This document shows, in pieces, positions 36,779 to 46,637 of a stretch of DNA of 64,000 nt. The position numbers and the translations under genes were made by a program. This stretch comes from Methanobacterium_B sp963703015. GTDB lineage: Archaea; Methanobacteriota; Methanobacteria; Methanobacteriales; Methanobacteriaceae. The stretch spans positions 682,001 through 746,000 of the forward strand of contig OY969779.1 of assembly GCA_963703015.1 (NCBI GenBank). Reading direction: 5' to 3'. The stretch's first letter is position 1. Each line of letters opens with the position of its first letter. A model generated the notes under the pieces. The model was given only the letters and a program-made list of their open reading frames with translations, was not told the origin of the DNA and ran no database searches.

Positions 36779-38795
36779 TCAAATCCTCCTTGATAAGATC
36801 TTGAATTTCACTTGTAACCTTTTTTATGTCTGCTTCTATATCTTCAAGAGATCTTGGAGGTTGATATTTATAAAAATATTTTGTGAAGTTTATTTCATAG
36901 CCAATTTTATCTTTTTTACGATCCATCCATGCATCTGGATAATGAATTGCAATTTCATTTTCGAAAAATTTGTTTATATCCTCCTTAATTGGGATTTTTT
37001 CGGTATCTTTTAATAAAGGATCTGGTTTTTTATTTCCTTTTTTATCTACCACATAATCAGCAGTATTATCATGTTCTGATAACGCAATTATAATATTTTT
37101 AATTAAAGTGGGAGATAAGTTAAAACTCTTTAAATTTGTTTTGACTTTGTTTTCAAATATATTCCAGTTATAATAAATACCCTCAATCTTTCTTAGTTCA
37201 TTAATTATGGCCACTTGTTTTTTCTTTCCTAATTCTTCTTCCTTGAGTTTAATATCCGGATACTTACTTTTACTTTCTGCAAATTTAGCAAAAGCTTTGA
37301 TCATAAAAAGATTGCTTAACCTAGTATCATTTATTTGGTAGTTCAACTGCAAAGGCCTATGTACAACTACTTTAGTATAACCAAAATCATCATTATCAAA
37401 AATTTTAGAGTTTTCAGTTTCCTTAAAATCACTATATAACCTGAGTATCTCCTGTATGTTATCCTCATGGAGATAATTTCGTTTATTACCTAAGCTTTTT
37501 TGCATCTTTTTGAACTTAGAGCTTGTATCAATCAGTTGTATTTTTCCTTCTCTTTCTGAAGGTTTTTTATTAGTTAAAACCCAAATAAAAGTTTTAATAC
37601 CAGTGTTATAGAATAATTGTTCAGGTAAACCAATTATTGATTCAACATAGTCATTTGTAATTATCCATCTTCTAATCTGACTTTCATTAGGTTTTTTTTC
37701 AGTGGGTTCACTTACAAATAGAGGAGATGCATTTGTAATTACTGCTATTCTTGATTTTTCATTTTCTTTCATTTTCGAAAGCATATGTTCCAAAAATAAT
37801 AATGTTCCATCATTTATTTTTGGCAATCCTGCCCCAAACCTACCATTAAATCCAATTTCAGCTTCTTTCTTTACAATATCTTCGTCAGGTTCCCAGTTTG
37901 TTCCATAAGGAGGATTACATATCATGAAGTCAAATTTATCGTTCGGAAACAGATCATTAGATAATGTACTAGATGGTCCTTTTATTTTTCCTGAATCTTC
38001 CCCTTTTATTAGCATATCCGCTTTACATATAGCATAAATTTCATCATTTTTTTCTTGACCATAGAGAATTATATCAACCGAGTCATTCAATTCGGCTACA
38101 TATTCTTTACAGCTTGTTAACATACCTCCTGTACCACATGCGGGGTCATATATCTTTTTTATCAAGTTCTTTTCTTTAAGATGAACACCATTTTCATTGA
38201 ATATAAGATTAGTCATTAATTTGATGATGTCTCGAGGTGTGAAATGTTCACCTGCTTCTTCATTAGACTGTTCTGAAAATTTTCGGATCAATTCTTCAAA
38301 TATAGTTCCCATTTCATGATTAGATACATTATCGGGATGTAAATTTACTTTAGATTCAGAAAACTTTTTAATGATAAGATATAATAAGTTTCCTTTAGCT
38401 AAACGTGCAATATGATCATTAATATGAAAATTTTCAAAAATGTCTTGAACATTTGAACTAAAACAATCAAGATACAACTTTAGATTTTCTTCAATATTTT
38501 CAGGATCTGCTAATAATCCCTTAAAATCGAAATTAGAATAATTATAAAACCCTAAATCATTTCCTTTATTATCACGAGCAGCTTGCATAAGAAGAGGTTC
38601 TAGATTTTCAAAACTATCTTTATATTTATTATAAACTTCAATAACATCTGTCTTTGAATATTCTAAAACATTATCAAACCGTTTTAACATTGTAAAAGGG
38701 AGTATAACCTTTTGATATTCATTTTTTTTGTAGGTTCCCCTTAATTGGTCTGCTAAATCCCATATGAATGTTACTTTTTCTTGAAAGTTACCCAT
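36768..38795 (-). CDS. hsdM: Type I DNA methyltransferase, M subunit
   Basis: A 675-residue protein from ATG 38795, preceded by GGGGGAT (a TTG at 38807 would lie before that site). SAM motif DPACGTGGM is near residues 217-225 and the catalytic NPPY near 294-297, the N6-adenine methyltransferase signature. FTPRDIIKLM is the usual HsdM stretch. The N-terminal domain is helical. It heads the hsdM-hsdS-hsdR operon, whose promoter should lie in the 478 bases between 38796 and 39273. Confidence 0.94.
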   Translation of the reverse strand: MGNFQEKVTFIWDLADQLRGTYKKNEYQKVILPFTMLKRFDNVLEYSKTDVIEVYNKYKDSFENLEPLLMQAARDNKGNDLGFYNYSNFDFKGLLADPENIEENLKLYLDCFSSNVQDIFENFHINDHIARLAKGNLLYLIIKKFSESKVNLHPDNVSNHEMGTIFEELIRKFSEQSNEEAGEHFTPRDIIKLMTNLIFNENGVHLKEKNLIKKIYDPACGTGGMLTSCKEYVAELNDSVDIILYGQEKNDEIYAICKADMLIKGEDSGKIKGPSSTLSNDLFPNDKFDFMICNPPYGTNWEPDEDIVKKEAEIGFNGRFGAGLPKINDGTLLFLEHMLSKMKENEKSRIAVITNASPLFVSEPTEKKPNESQIRRWIITNDYVESIIGLPEQLFYNTGIKTFIWVLTNKKPSEREGKIQLIDTSSKFKKMQKSLGNKRNYLHEDNIQEILRLYSDFKETENSKIFDNDDFGYTKVVVHRPLQLNYQINDTRLSNLFMIKAFAKFAESKSKYPDIKLKEEELGKKKQVAIINELRKIEGIYYNWNIFENKVKTNLKSFNLSPTLIKNIIIALSEHDNTADYVVDKKGNKKPDPLLKDTEKIPIKEDINKFFENEIAIHYPDAWMDRKKDKIGYEINFTKYFYKYQPPRSLEDIEADIKKVTSEIQDLIKEDLNAS

Positions 38796-39273
38796 GTTAT
38801 CCCCCAAATAAATACATTAATCAATTATTTAAAAATGAGTTTATTAGCATTTATCTTATAATTTACTATTTAATTCGATATAGTTAATCCAAATGATTAA
38901 TCTGCCTTCTTTATTTTGTTTATATTTATGAATTTTCCATAGGTATTCTAAATATTTCATGGCTATTTTTAAGTATAAAGATGATTTAAATTTTGCAATG
39001 ATTATATAAAGAGGTTTAACAGATAATTCAACCATTTATTTGACAAATTGCTTTTTAATCTTTGCATAAGTTATTTTCCTTACTCCTTGGCATTATTCAA
39101 TAAAAATTCTTGTTTTAGATGTATATGTACGAGATAATGCATCGTACATTTATAGAAATGATTTCCGTTGTTTATGTTTATTTAATCTATCAATGAGATT
39201 TTTAACATCGCAATATAGATATTAAACGAAGTAAATCTCATTTCAATCAAAATTACATATCGTTTCAAATTAT
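38796..39273. promoter_or_regulatory. Region upstream of hsdM with a perfect inverted repeat
   Basis: No gene seen. The main feature is an 8-base perfect inverted repeat, ATGTACGA (39125-39132) and TCGTACAT (39142-39149), separated by 9 bases. It could bind a dimeric regulator of the hsd operon, or lie in the 3' region of the DUF4365 gene. It lies about 330 bases from the hsdM start, which is long for a promoter operator, so the role is uncertain. Confidence 0.35.
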
Positions 39274-40959
39274 TTATTTCCAATTTTTGAAAAATATCTC
39301 GAAATTGGATTCTAAAGTTCCATACATATAATTTAACATAGGTGTTTCATTATAAATAAAATCTAAAGGCATATATGAATAAGAGATTGGTTGATATACA
39401 TTATTTTCGAATTCAATTTCATTATTTTCACGTTTCGAAATTTTACTAAGATATTCTTTAGTAAAATCAATTATAACTGATTCTTTCATATCAAAAAAAC
39501 TTATATTAAAATCTTCAGGTTCTATAGATTTTAGGTAAAATATTTTTAATCTGGGCATATCCTCTAATGAATCATATTTGTCTTTCAAAAAATATGATAC
39601 GATTAATTTTGAAGCTTTTTTAAATAATGGTAATTCATCAGATATTTTTGGAAAATTACACATTAAAATTTCATTATACACATATGGTAAATTATTAAAA
39701 AAAGTTTCTAAGTTCTTTTTTGTAGAATTAAAGGATAATCTATTCCATATGATTGGATTGTTAGGGTTTCTTTTATAATCAAAAGGAAAATAATTCCTTT
39801 TTATTCCCTTTTTACCTGTAGAATCTAAAAATTTAAGAGCTTCAGTAAAGGAATAAGGATTCAAATAATCATAATTTTTATATTTGTTAATAACTTCTTT
39901 TTCACTTGTAATATTTTTAATATCTTTCAGATGATAAAAATCTTCAAGTAATCCATAAGAGTTATCAAGAACTGCAAAAATAATTTCTTTAGCAATAAAG
40001 TCATTACAAGGGAGTAACAATCGATCTTTCAATATTTGTAAAGTATTTAATTTAATTACCTCTTTTGCATAATCTTTTGGATTAGATTTTATAGGATTAT
40101 TCCCAAAATGTCCAGTTACACTCCTTGATTCAATAAATCCATCTAATACATTATCATCTAAGTTAATTTTTTTTATTTGAACGTCATTTTTGTTATAAGG
40201 TATAGGATAAAGACTATAACTTAATCCATAATCAGAAAAAAGTTTATAAACTAAACCCAATTTCCAAGTATCACTAAAATAAAACCTATCTTTAATTATA
40301 TCAAAATAACCCAATTTCTCATTAAGTTCATCTAAAAAAACGTGTATGGAAACAAAATCATCCGAATATTCTCCTAATGTGGGTTCAGAATGGATTTCTA
40401 ATTCATGGAATTTTTCAATAAGTTTGTCGTGATCATTAGATAAGTCTATATGTTTTTTTGTAATCAATTTCCATGAACTAACATAATCAATTTCATCTAT
40501 ATTTATAAAACCATTATCTATATTATCTAAATTTAGAGGAATTAACGTAGTTTCATAAGAACAATCTATTAATCGTTCCCCTCTTGTATTAGTGAGATTA
40601 TCATGGACATAAACCCAATAAGCTGTTTTAGTTGAAGTATCTACCCCAATATGCAAAACTGGATTAGCAGTACCCGTATTACTATAACTCAAAAGTGATT
40701 TTTTAATTTTGATTTTAGGTTTCTCAGGATTGAAATTATCAGGTAACTTCTTTATTTGAACCTCAAGCTTACCAATAGGAACTCCAGAAACATTTACTAA
40801 TTCCATATAACCATCAGTGTTTGGATATTTGTCTCTTAAATTAATATCTAATTTCACTTTACTTGGATCTACCAAACTAGAAAAAGTATTGACCGCAAGA
40901 GTTTCAGCGGTATCTGTATTGCTATATGGGGATGGCATATCACTTACCATTTTGATCAC
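39274..40959 (-). CDS. DUF4365 (PD-(D/E)xK-like) protein, 561 residues
   Basis: The N-terminal 130 residues match DUF4365: YPNTDGYMELVNVSGVPIGK then LEVQIKKLP, with the D and E-x-Q-x-K pattern of a PD-(D/E)xK nuclease, and VLHIGVDTSTKTAYWVYVHD. About 400 further residues are unrecognised and Asn/Tyr/Lys-rich. Of several possible starts (ORF 40959, with internal ATGs at MVSDMPSPYSN), none has a clear ribosome binding site. DUF4365 proteins occur in defence islands, and its position beside hsdMSR fits that. Function unproven. Confidence 0.7.
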   Translation of the reverse strand: MIKMVSDMPSPYSNTDTAETLAVNTFSSLVDPSKVKLDINLRDKYPNTDGYMELVNVSGVPIGKLEVQIKKLPDNFNPEKPKIKIKKSLLSYSNTGTANPVLHIGVDTSTKTAYWVYVHDNLTNTRGERLIDCSYETTLIPLNLDNIDNGFINIDEIDYVSSWKLITKKHIDLSNDHDKLIEKFHELEIHSEPTLGEYSDDFVSIHVFLDELNEKLGYFDIIKDRFYFSDTWKLGLVYKLFSDYGLSYSLYPIPYNKNDVQIKKINLDDNVLDGFIESRSVTGHFGNNPIKSNPKDYAKEVIKLNTLQILKDRLLLPCNDFIAKEIIFAVLDNSYGLLEDFYHLKDIKNITSEKEVINKYKNYDYLNPYSFTEALKFLDSTGKKGIKRNYFPFDYKRNPNNPIIWNRLSFNSTKKNLETFFNNLPYVYNEILMCNFPKISDELPLFKKASKLIVSYFLKDKYDSLEDMPRLKIFYLKSIEPEDFNISFFDMKESVIIDFTKEYLSKISKRENNEIEFENNVYQPISYSYMPLDFIYNETPMLNYMYGTLESNFEIFFKNWK

Positions 40960-41460
40960 ACAAGAACTTTTATCAAAAGTACTATTATTTGGTGGTCATT
41001 TAATATTTTTGAATTAATTTGAATGATTCTTCCAATAGTCCTCAACATTCTACTTTACCATATCTGATAATATGAAGAAGTTATATATGTTTTTAACGTA
41101 AAAATTGAGGATTAATCATTCCAAAATAATCTATTTTTTTGTTGATCATCTGATTGAATATCATTATCTCACTAACATCTAAAAAGAATTTATTTTATTA
41201 ATATTAAAACTTATATAATAAGATTAATTTCTTCGATTCTAAGAATATCAAATTAAAAAAAATAGCTTTTAATTAAAATCTTTTAAAAATTGTTCATATT
41301 AGTAATCCAAAAATGAAAATCGGTAACTCACTAATTATTCTCTATAAGAAAAAATAACAATGTAAATCCATTTTCAATATATTCATGAAAATAATTACTT
41401 CGCCATATCGCACTATGACGAAATAAATTATTTAAATTTATTTGATATCTTTCGTTTTCA
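40960..41460. other. Gene-free AT-rich region with a long imperfect hairpin
   Basis: No ORF of interest. An imperfect inverted repeat, AATAATTACTTCG (41391-41403) against CGAAATAAATTATT (41420-41433), lies just beyond the end of the ATPase pseudogene and may be its old terminator. Confidence 0.3.
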
Positions 41461-42588
41461 TCATGACTTTATTGACTTTAAATATTCCTTAAATAACTTA
41501 TCTCGAAGTTGGTACTTCCCTCGAGTTTTTTTTACTATAAGATTTTTATTTACCATATTTCGTAACCATGATGAAGGTTCAGATTTTAAATCTAGTCCCT
41601 CCTTGATTTCTTTGTAAGAAAGAGTATTCTCATTACTTTCTGCAAGCAAGCCCAAAATTTTTTCTTTCTTCATTTGTAGATTTTTCATACATCCCCCTAA
41701 ATTCTCTTTGAGATAACATATCTAAAGAACGTGGAAATGATTTTTTGAATTCTTCAACTCCTATTTCATTATCGTGGCTTCAGCAAAGCAATTATAAGCT
41801 ATAACTTGCATATAATATGGAATTCATTCTGAAATTTCATATATAAGTTCTATAACTTTATCAGTAACATTTAAACCTTCATTTCTGGCAGGTATAACAA
41901 TAGCATCCTTTAATTCTTCTTTGGATAATGGTTTAAGTTCATATGGCTCAAAAATTCTTACAGCAGAATCCAAGTGATCTTGTATTTGGGAGAATATATC
42001 ATGAGCACCTATAGCAACGAACATGATATTCATCCATTTATGGTTAAGTTCAACCAATGCATTTTGCAATATACTTAAGACTTTGATAGGGCCATTATCT
42101 GAAATAATTCTTTGAAGATCATCAAATAAAAGGATTAAAAAAGGATTTTTTCCATCTAATTTATCGTGAATTGTTTTTAATATTTTTTCCAAAGACAACA
42201 GAAGGGCTGGTAGGAGGAATTTTTCTTGATACACTAAAACCTCCTGCTAATGGTATATTAACCCCTAATGAAGTTATATCTTCCCAAAAACTTCCTACAC
42301 CTATTTCAAGTGAATCTGCACATTTTTCAACAATTAAACTGTATATATCCTCAAAATTTCCTTTTACTAATGGAATACGTACTGGATAAACTTCATCAAT
42401 ATTATTTAACTCCTCTTCAAACTTAATTATTAGACACGTTTTGCCAATACCTTTGGGTCCATAAATGATTATATGTCCTGCAGCACATTCCTTATAGACT
42501 CATATATTTCTCTTAATTCACTAAGTTCGTTTTCCCTGCCCGTGAAATATGATGGGAAAATACCAGTTCTTTTCCTAAAGGGATTCAT
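41461..42588 (-). pseudogene. AAA-type ATPase (STAND/Orc1-like) pseudogene
   Basis: Read across frames the minus strand gives a recognisable ATPase: MNPFRKRTGIFPSYFTGREN then ELSELREIYESI, a P-loop GPKGIGKTCLI, ADSLEIGVGSFWEDITSL, a Walker B FLILLFDDLQRI, then IPYYMQVIAYNCF, EFKKSFPRSLDM and a winged-helix C-terminus (ENTLSYKEIKEGLDL). At least four frameshifts and stops separate the segments (near 42480, 42210, 41780, 41690). The start is the ATG at 42588 after GGTGAAAATT. It resembles archaeal ATPases that bind DNA. No intact product is expected. Confidence 0.8.
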
Positions 42589-42708
42589 AATTTTCACCAT
42601 AAAACTCATATACCATAAATGATTTTTATGATTCTTATGTTTTTTATGATCTGTAAAAGTCAATAAAAAAAATAGATATTGATCCATTATACATCATCTT
42701 AGTTTAGA

Positions 42709-42777
42709 CAAGTTACAAATTCACTTTTCATATCATATCCCCAAAATCCATTAACCAATTTATAAAATGAGCATTAA
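42709..42777 (-). repeat. Direct repeat, copy 2 (remnant of carbonic-anhydrase-like gene 5' end)
   Basis: Matches 30868-30939. On the minus strand it starts ATGAAAAGTGAATTTGTAAC, the same first codons MKSEFVTC as the intact gene, then diverges and stops after two more codons. The flank up to about 42777 also matches the promoter of the intact gene. No other gene is seen in the 371 bases from 42589 to 42959. Confidence 0.7.
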
Positions 42778-42959
42778 AATATTTTATGAATTTGTATGTT
42801 GATATTCTGAAAAACAATTTCAATTAATCTACTTGATTAAAAATTTGATTTTAATCTATCCCTGAGTGACCTATTAATAATATATTTACATATGATCGTT
42901 GATTCGCAACTTTTATTAATATTGGTAACTATTAGGAGTATATAAAGGAGAGGTACATT

Positions 42960-43529
42960 TTGAAAAACAATAACAAGATAATAATCATAATATTATCCAT
43001 TTTAATATTAGTTGTTGTTGTTTCAGGTTGTACATCGTTTTTTAAAGGGGGAACAAATAGCACTTATAATGGTAAAGAAGTATCTTTTGTTTATCCTTCA
43101 GATTATACTATTACTCAAATTAATGGGAACGGTGCACCACTAATTTTAAGAGGTCAAAAAACTGTTGTTGACATGTTTCAAGTTCAGAGGATATTTATCA
43201 ATGAAAGTTTTGATAAATATGTAAATGAGACTAAACACAATGTTTTTGATGGATATCCTACGATGCAACCTAAACTTGTGAATGAAACCAATTTAACTGT
43301 TGATGGTTCAAAAGTTTATCAAATGAATTATGTTATAGTTTTTCAGGGAATTCCTTATAATAATACGTACACAATCTTTGATAGAAATAGTTCAAGATAT
43401 CTTATATATTTTTCAGGAAATAATAATACAAATTATAATTCAAATATTGTTTTAAACAGCTTCAAAATAAAGAATCCAAGTAAAATGAGTATATATGATC
43501 AAATTTATGATCTAATCTCTAATTTATGA
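42960..43529 (+). CDS. PsbP-like lipoprotein
   Basis: A 189-residue protein with TTG start at 42960 and a strong AAAGGAGAGGT ribosome binding site. It has a signal peptide ending in a lipobox (VVVSGC), then a PsbP-like domain (KEVSFVYPSDYTITQINGNG ... NIVLNSFKI) related in pattern to the protein at 12451. The sequence ends in a short charged helix (SKMSIYDQIYDLIS). It is probably attached by lipid outside the membrane. Function unknown. Confidence 0.7.
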   Translation: MKNNNKIIIIILSILILVVVVSGCTSFFKGGTNSTYNGKEVSFVYPSDYTITQINGNGAPLILRGQKTVVDMFQVQRIFINESFDKYVNETKHNVFDGYPTMQPKLVNETNLTVDGSKVYQMNYVIVFQGIPYNNTYTIFDRNSSRYLIYFSGNNNTNYNSNIVLNSFKIKNPSKMSIYDQIYDLISNL

Positions 43530-43635
43530 ATTCGTTACCTACTATTCTCATGGTTTTCTAAAATAATTAGAGATTATTAGAATAAATATAATATAGTATA
43601 TTATAACAATTGATAACTGTGTATAGGTGGTTTTT

Positions 43636-44462
43636 ATGGGTTATTTGATCTGTGAAAAGTGTGGGGGTTACTACGAACTTCAAAAAGGAGAATCACTATC
43701 TGATTTTGATTGTTGTCAATGTGGTGGTAAATTAAAATATTATGAAGATTATGTTCATGAGAAGAATCTTGATAATAATCCATTAGGATATAACCCCAAA
43801 TTAAAAACAAATGATGAAATAAAAAAAATCATTGATTATAACATAGATTTGACGATAATGCAAAATTAAAAAAATGTAGGTCTTGCGGAACATTAAATCA
43901 TAATGAATCAGAGTTTTGTACAGAATGTGATAAATCTCTGCTTTCTTTAACAGAAAAAAAAGAATTAAATAACAAATATTTACAAGAAAATGATTATTTA
44001 CAAGAGAATAAGAATTCACAAAACAATGGGGAAGATTGTGAGTTTTTAAATGTGGAAATGCCTAGAGTAAGACTTCTAACTTTTACAAGTAAACTTGGTG
44101 CTAGTGGGTTTTCAATTAACTCTATTTTCTATGGATTTGGAATTTTATTTTTAGTAGGGATCCCTGTAATTTCATACACTTTAGGAACAGATATTCTGAT
44201 ATTAACTCCATTATTTGTATTTTCATTAATTTTATTTATTTCACTTATTTACATCGAAAGTAATGAATTGGAGGATGTACTTGTAGAAACAGTCTTTTTT
44301 ACATTTGTCTTTGCTATTCCCGGATTTATTTTTATATTAATTCCATTAAGTAACACATTTGGATACACAATAGCACTAATACTGTATATGGGAAGTATCT
44401 TAGCAATTCTAGCAGCTCAACTAACTGGTATAATCATTAAAACCTATATCTTACATAGGTGA
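43636..44462 (+). pseudogene. Double zinc-ribbon membrane protein, frameshifted
   Basis: From ATG 43636 (AGGTGG upstream) the frame encodes a zinc ribbon, YLICEKCGGYYELQKGESLS then CCQCGGKLKYYE, and stops at 43867. The next frame, open from just before that stop to 44462, encodes a second ribbon (KCRSCGTLNHNESEFCTECD) and about four hydrophobic segments (FSINSIFYGFGILFLVGIPV onward). A single one-base indel between about 43830 and 43870 would join them. A sequencing error or natural frameshift cannot be told apart. It is related to the gene at 11431 by its first ribbon. Confidence 0.65.
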
Positions 44463-44653
44463 AACTATTTTCAAAAAAAAACTAGAACCATATACTAAGA
44501 AAGGATATAACTATCATTTCACCACTCAAAATGTTTAAGGATAAGAGAATTGTCTAATAAGAGTTATAATCCCATTACAATTAATAGGAATTATACTATA
44601 GCTAATTATCTTATCTGACAATTTTAGGGTAGAATATTATGAATTCAAGTTTC

Positions 44654-46069
44654 CTATTTTATCCCGTGCATCATGGTTTCGAGTCTTTTTCGGATTAGGA
44701 ATAGTATCACAGCTGCTATTAAGGACATCACCACAAATATCATGAAGAATGATGTGAAGCTGTTGATTGGCATTCCAAGTAAGTAGGGTGTTGGTAGCGA
44801 TGGATCCGGGTAGAGTGTGCTTATCTGTCCAGCTAGTATGTTTGCAACTGCACTTGTTAAAAACCATACACCCATGAGTAGGCATGTGAACTTTTTAGGT
44901 GAAAGTTTTGTGACCATTGACAGACCTATTGGTGAGATGCACAGTTCTCCAAAGGTTAAGAGCACGTACACTGCTATTAGCCAGAGTGGACTGATGCTTG
45001 CAGCCCCATGATCAAGGGATCCTGTTGCAAACACCAGGAGCATGAATCCCGAAGATAATAGGAGCAGCCCCATTGCCATTTTAAGTGGTATGGATGGTTC
45101 CTTTCCCATGTCCTTTAGTTTAAGCCATAATCCTGCAAAGATTGGTGCAAAGAGGAGTATTGCAAGCGGGTTTACAGATTGGAACCATGCTGCAGGGATG
45201 TTGAAGTTAAGGGCCGTTACCACACGATCCACATGCTGCTCTGCCAGGAAGGTTAATGACACTCCTGCCTGTTCAAAGGCTGCCCAGAAGAATATTCCGA
45301 AAAATGCCAGTATAAATATGACCAGTATCCTCTGTTTTTCCACCCATGTGAGTGTGCCCTCTGCCTTTGCACAGTCCACAGGATCGCATTTATGGTTTGG
45401 AATCACACCCACTGATCTTCCCTCTGGATCCACTAAAAATCTGTTCTTTCCCAGTATAAAAACCACCAAACCAAAGAGCATTCCTATTCCTGCGATTAAG
45501 AAACCGTACATGAAGTTGGTTGGATCTCCTGTGTCTGCAAATCCCCCTATTAAAAGTGGAGACATCAGTGCTCCGAGGTTGATTCCCATGTAAAATATGG
45601 TAAATGCAGAATCCCTTCTTCCATCATTTTCAGAGTAGAGAAATCCAACCATGGACGATATGTTGGGTTTGAAAAATCCATTACCAAAAACCAGTAAAAA
45701 CAAACCAATCAAGAAGAATTCAGTTTGAGGGTTAAAAACAAAGAAATTGTTGATGGTACCAGCAGCTTGGGGTGTGTAAAGATAGCTGCTCAGGGCAAGT
45801 GAAAACTGGCCCATGGCCATTAAAAAACCACCGGTGATTATTGATTTTCTGTTACCCCAGTACCTGTCTGCGATGTAACCTCCAATTAGAGGCGTCAGAT
45901 AAACCAGTCCAGTGTAGTATCCGTATATGCTCGATGTGAGTGCTGTGCTGTAAAATAATGCCTTTATCATGTACAGGGATAGTATTGCCCTCATACCGTA
46001 GTAACTAAATCGTTCCCACATTTCAGTGGTAAAAAGCAGGTATAATCCCTTTGGATGCTGTTTAAACAT
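44654..46069 (-). CDS. POT family peptide transporter (MFS)
   Basis: A 471-residue protein from ATG 46069, where AAAGGAGTATT lies just upstream; the longer frame to 46111 has no site. About 12-14 hydrophobic segments. The proton-coupling motif EMWERFSYYGMRA is ExxER near the N-terminus, and GGYIADRYWGNRKSI is the MFS loop motif. It imports di- and tripeptides with protons. The 376 bases to the next gene (46070-46445) hold promoters only. Confidence 0.92.
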   Translation of the reverse strand: MFKQHPKGLYLLFTTEMWERFSYYGMRAILSLYMIKALFYSTALTSSIYGYYTGLVYLTPLIGGYIADRYWGNRKSIITGGFLMAMGQFSLALSSYLYTPQAAGTINNFFVFNPQTEFFLIGLFLLVFGNGFFKPNISSMVGFLYSENDGRRDSAFTIFYMGINLGALMSPLLIGGFADTGDPTNFMYGFLIAGIGMLFGLVVFILGKNRFLVDPEGRSVGVIPNHKCDPVDCAKAEGTLTWVEKQRILVIFILAFFGIFFWAAFEQAGVSLTFLAEQHVDRVVTALNFNIPAAWFQSVNPLAILLFAPIFAGLWLKLKDMGKEPSIPLKMAMGLLLLSSGFMLLVFATGSLDHGAASISPLWLIAVYVLLTFGELCISPIGLSMVTKLSPKKFTCLLMGVWFLTSAVANILAGQISTLYPDPSLPTPYLLGMPINSFTSFFMIFVVMSLIAAVILFLIRKRLETMMHGIK

Positions 46070-46445
46070 TAATAATACTCCTTTACAAAATCTTCCTGAA
46101 TCGAACCCCAATTTTAGTAAAACTAATTGTTAAGTTATAATGGAAAATTTAAGATATATAAAACTTGTTATTATTAATCTGAGGATTAGTGCGAATTAGT
46201 ATAACTAAAAATTGGATGAAAATAGATTAAAATTTGTTAGAAAAATCTGATTATCACACTTTAGTAGGGTAACCTTTATGCTAAAAGAGGTTAAATAATA
46301 TATAAAAAATTTTTTACTTTAATTTAAAGAGCTTTGATTTCTAAAAATAATGTTGGTCCTTATTAGTAGATCCATAAATATATTATAAGAATTCAAAAAA
46401 AATGCTTGATAAATTTATAAAATAATAATGTAGGTGTAATCAAAC

Positions 46446-46613
<168 letters not shown>

Positions 46614-46637
46614 AATTTTTACTGGAGATGTATACTT

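Noticed and set aside
42469..42687. 72-codon ORF MDQYLFFLLTFTDHKKHKNH read as a gene of its own.
   Set aside because: Only the part from the ATG at 42588 is coding-like and belongs to the ATPase pseudogene; the upstream part is spurious.
45042..45593. 183-codon plus-strand ORF inside the peptide transporter gene.
   Set aside because: Shadow of the transporter frame; no ribosome binding site and no domain.
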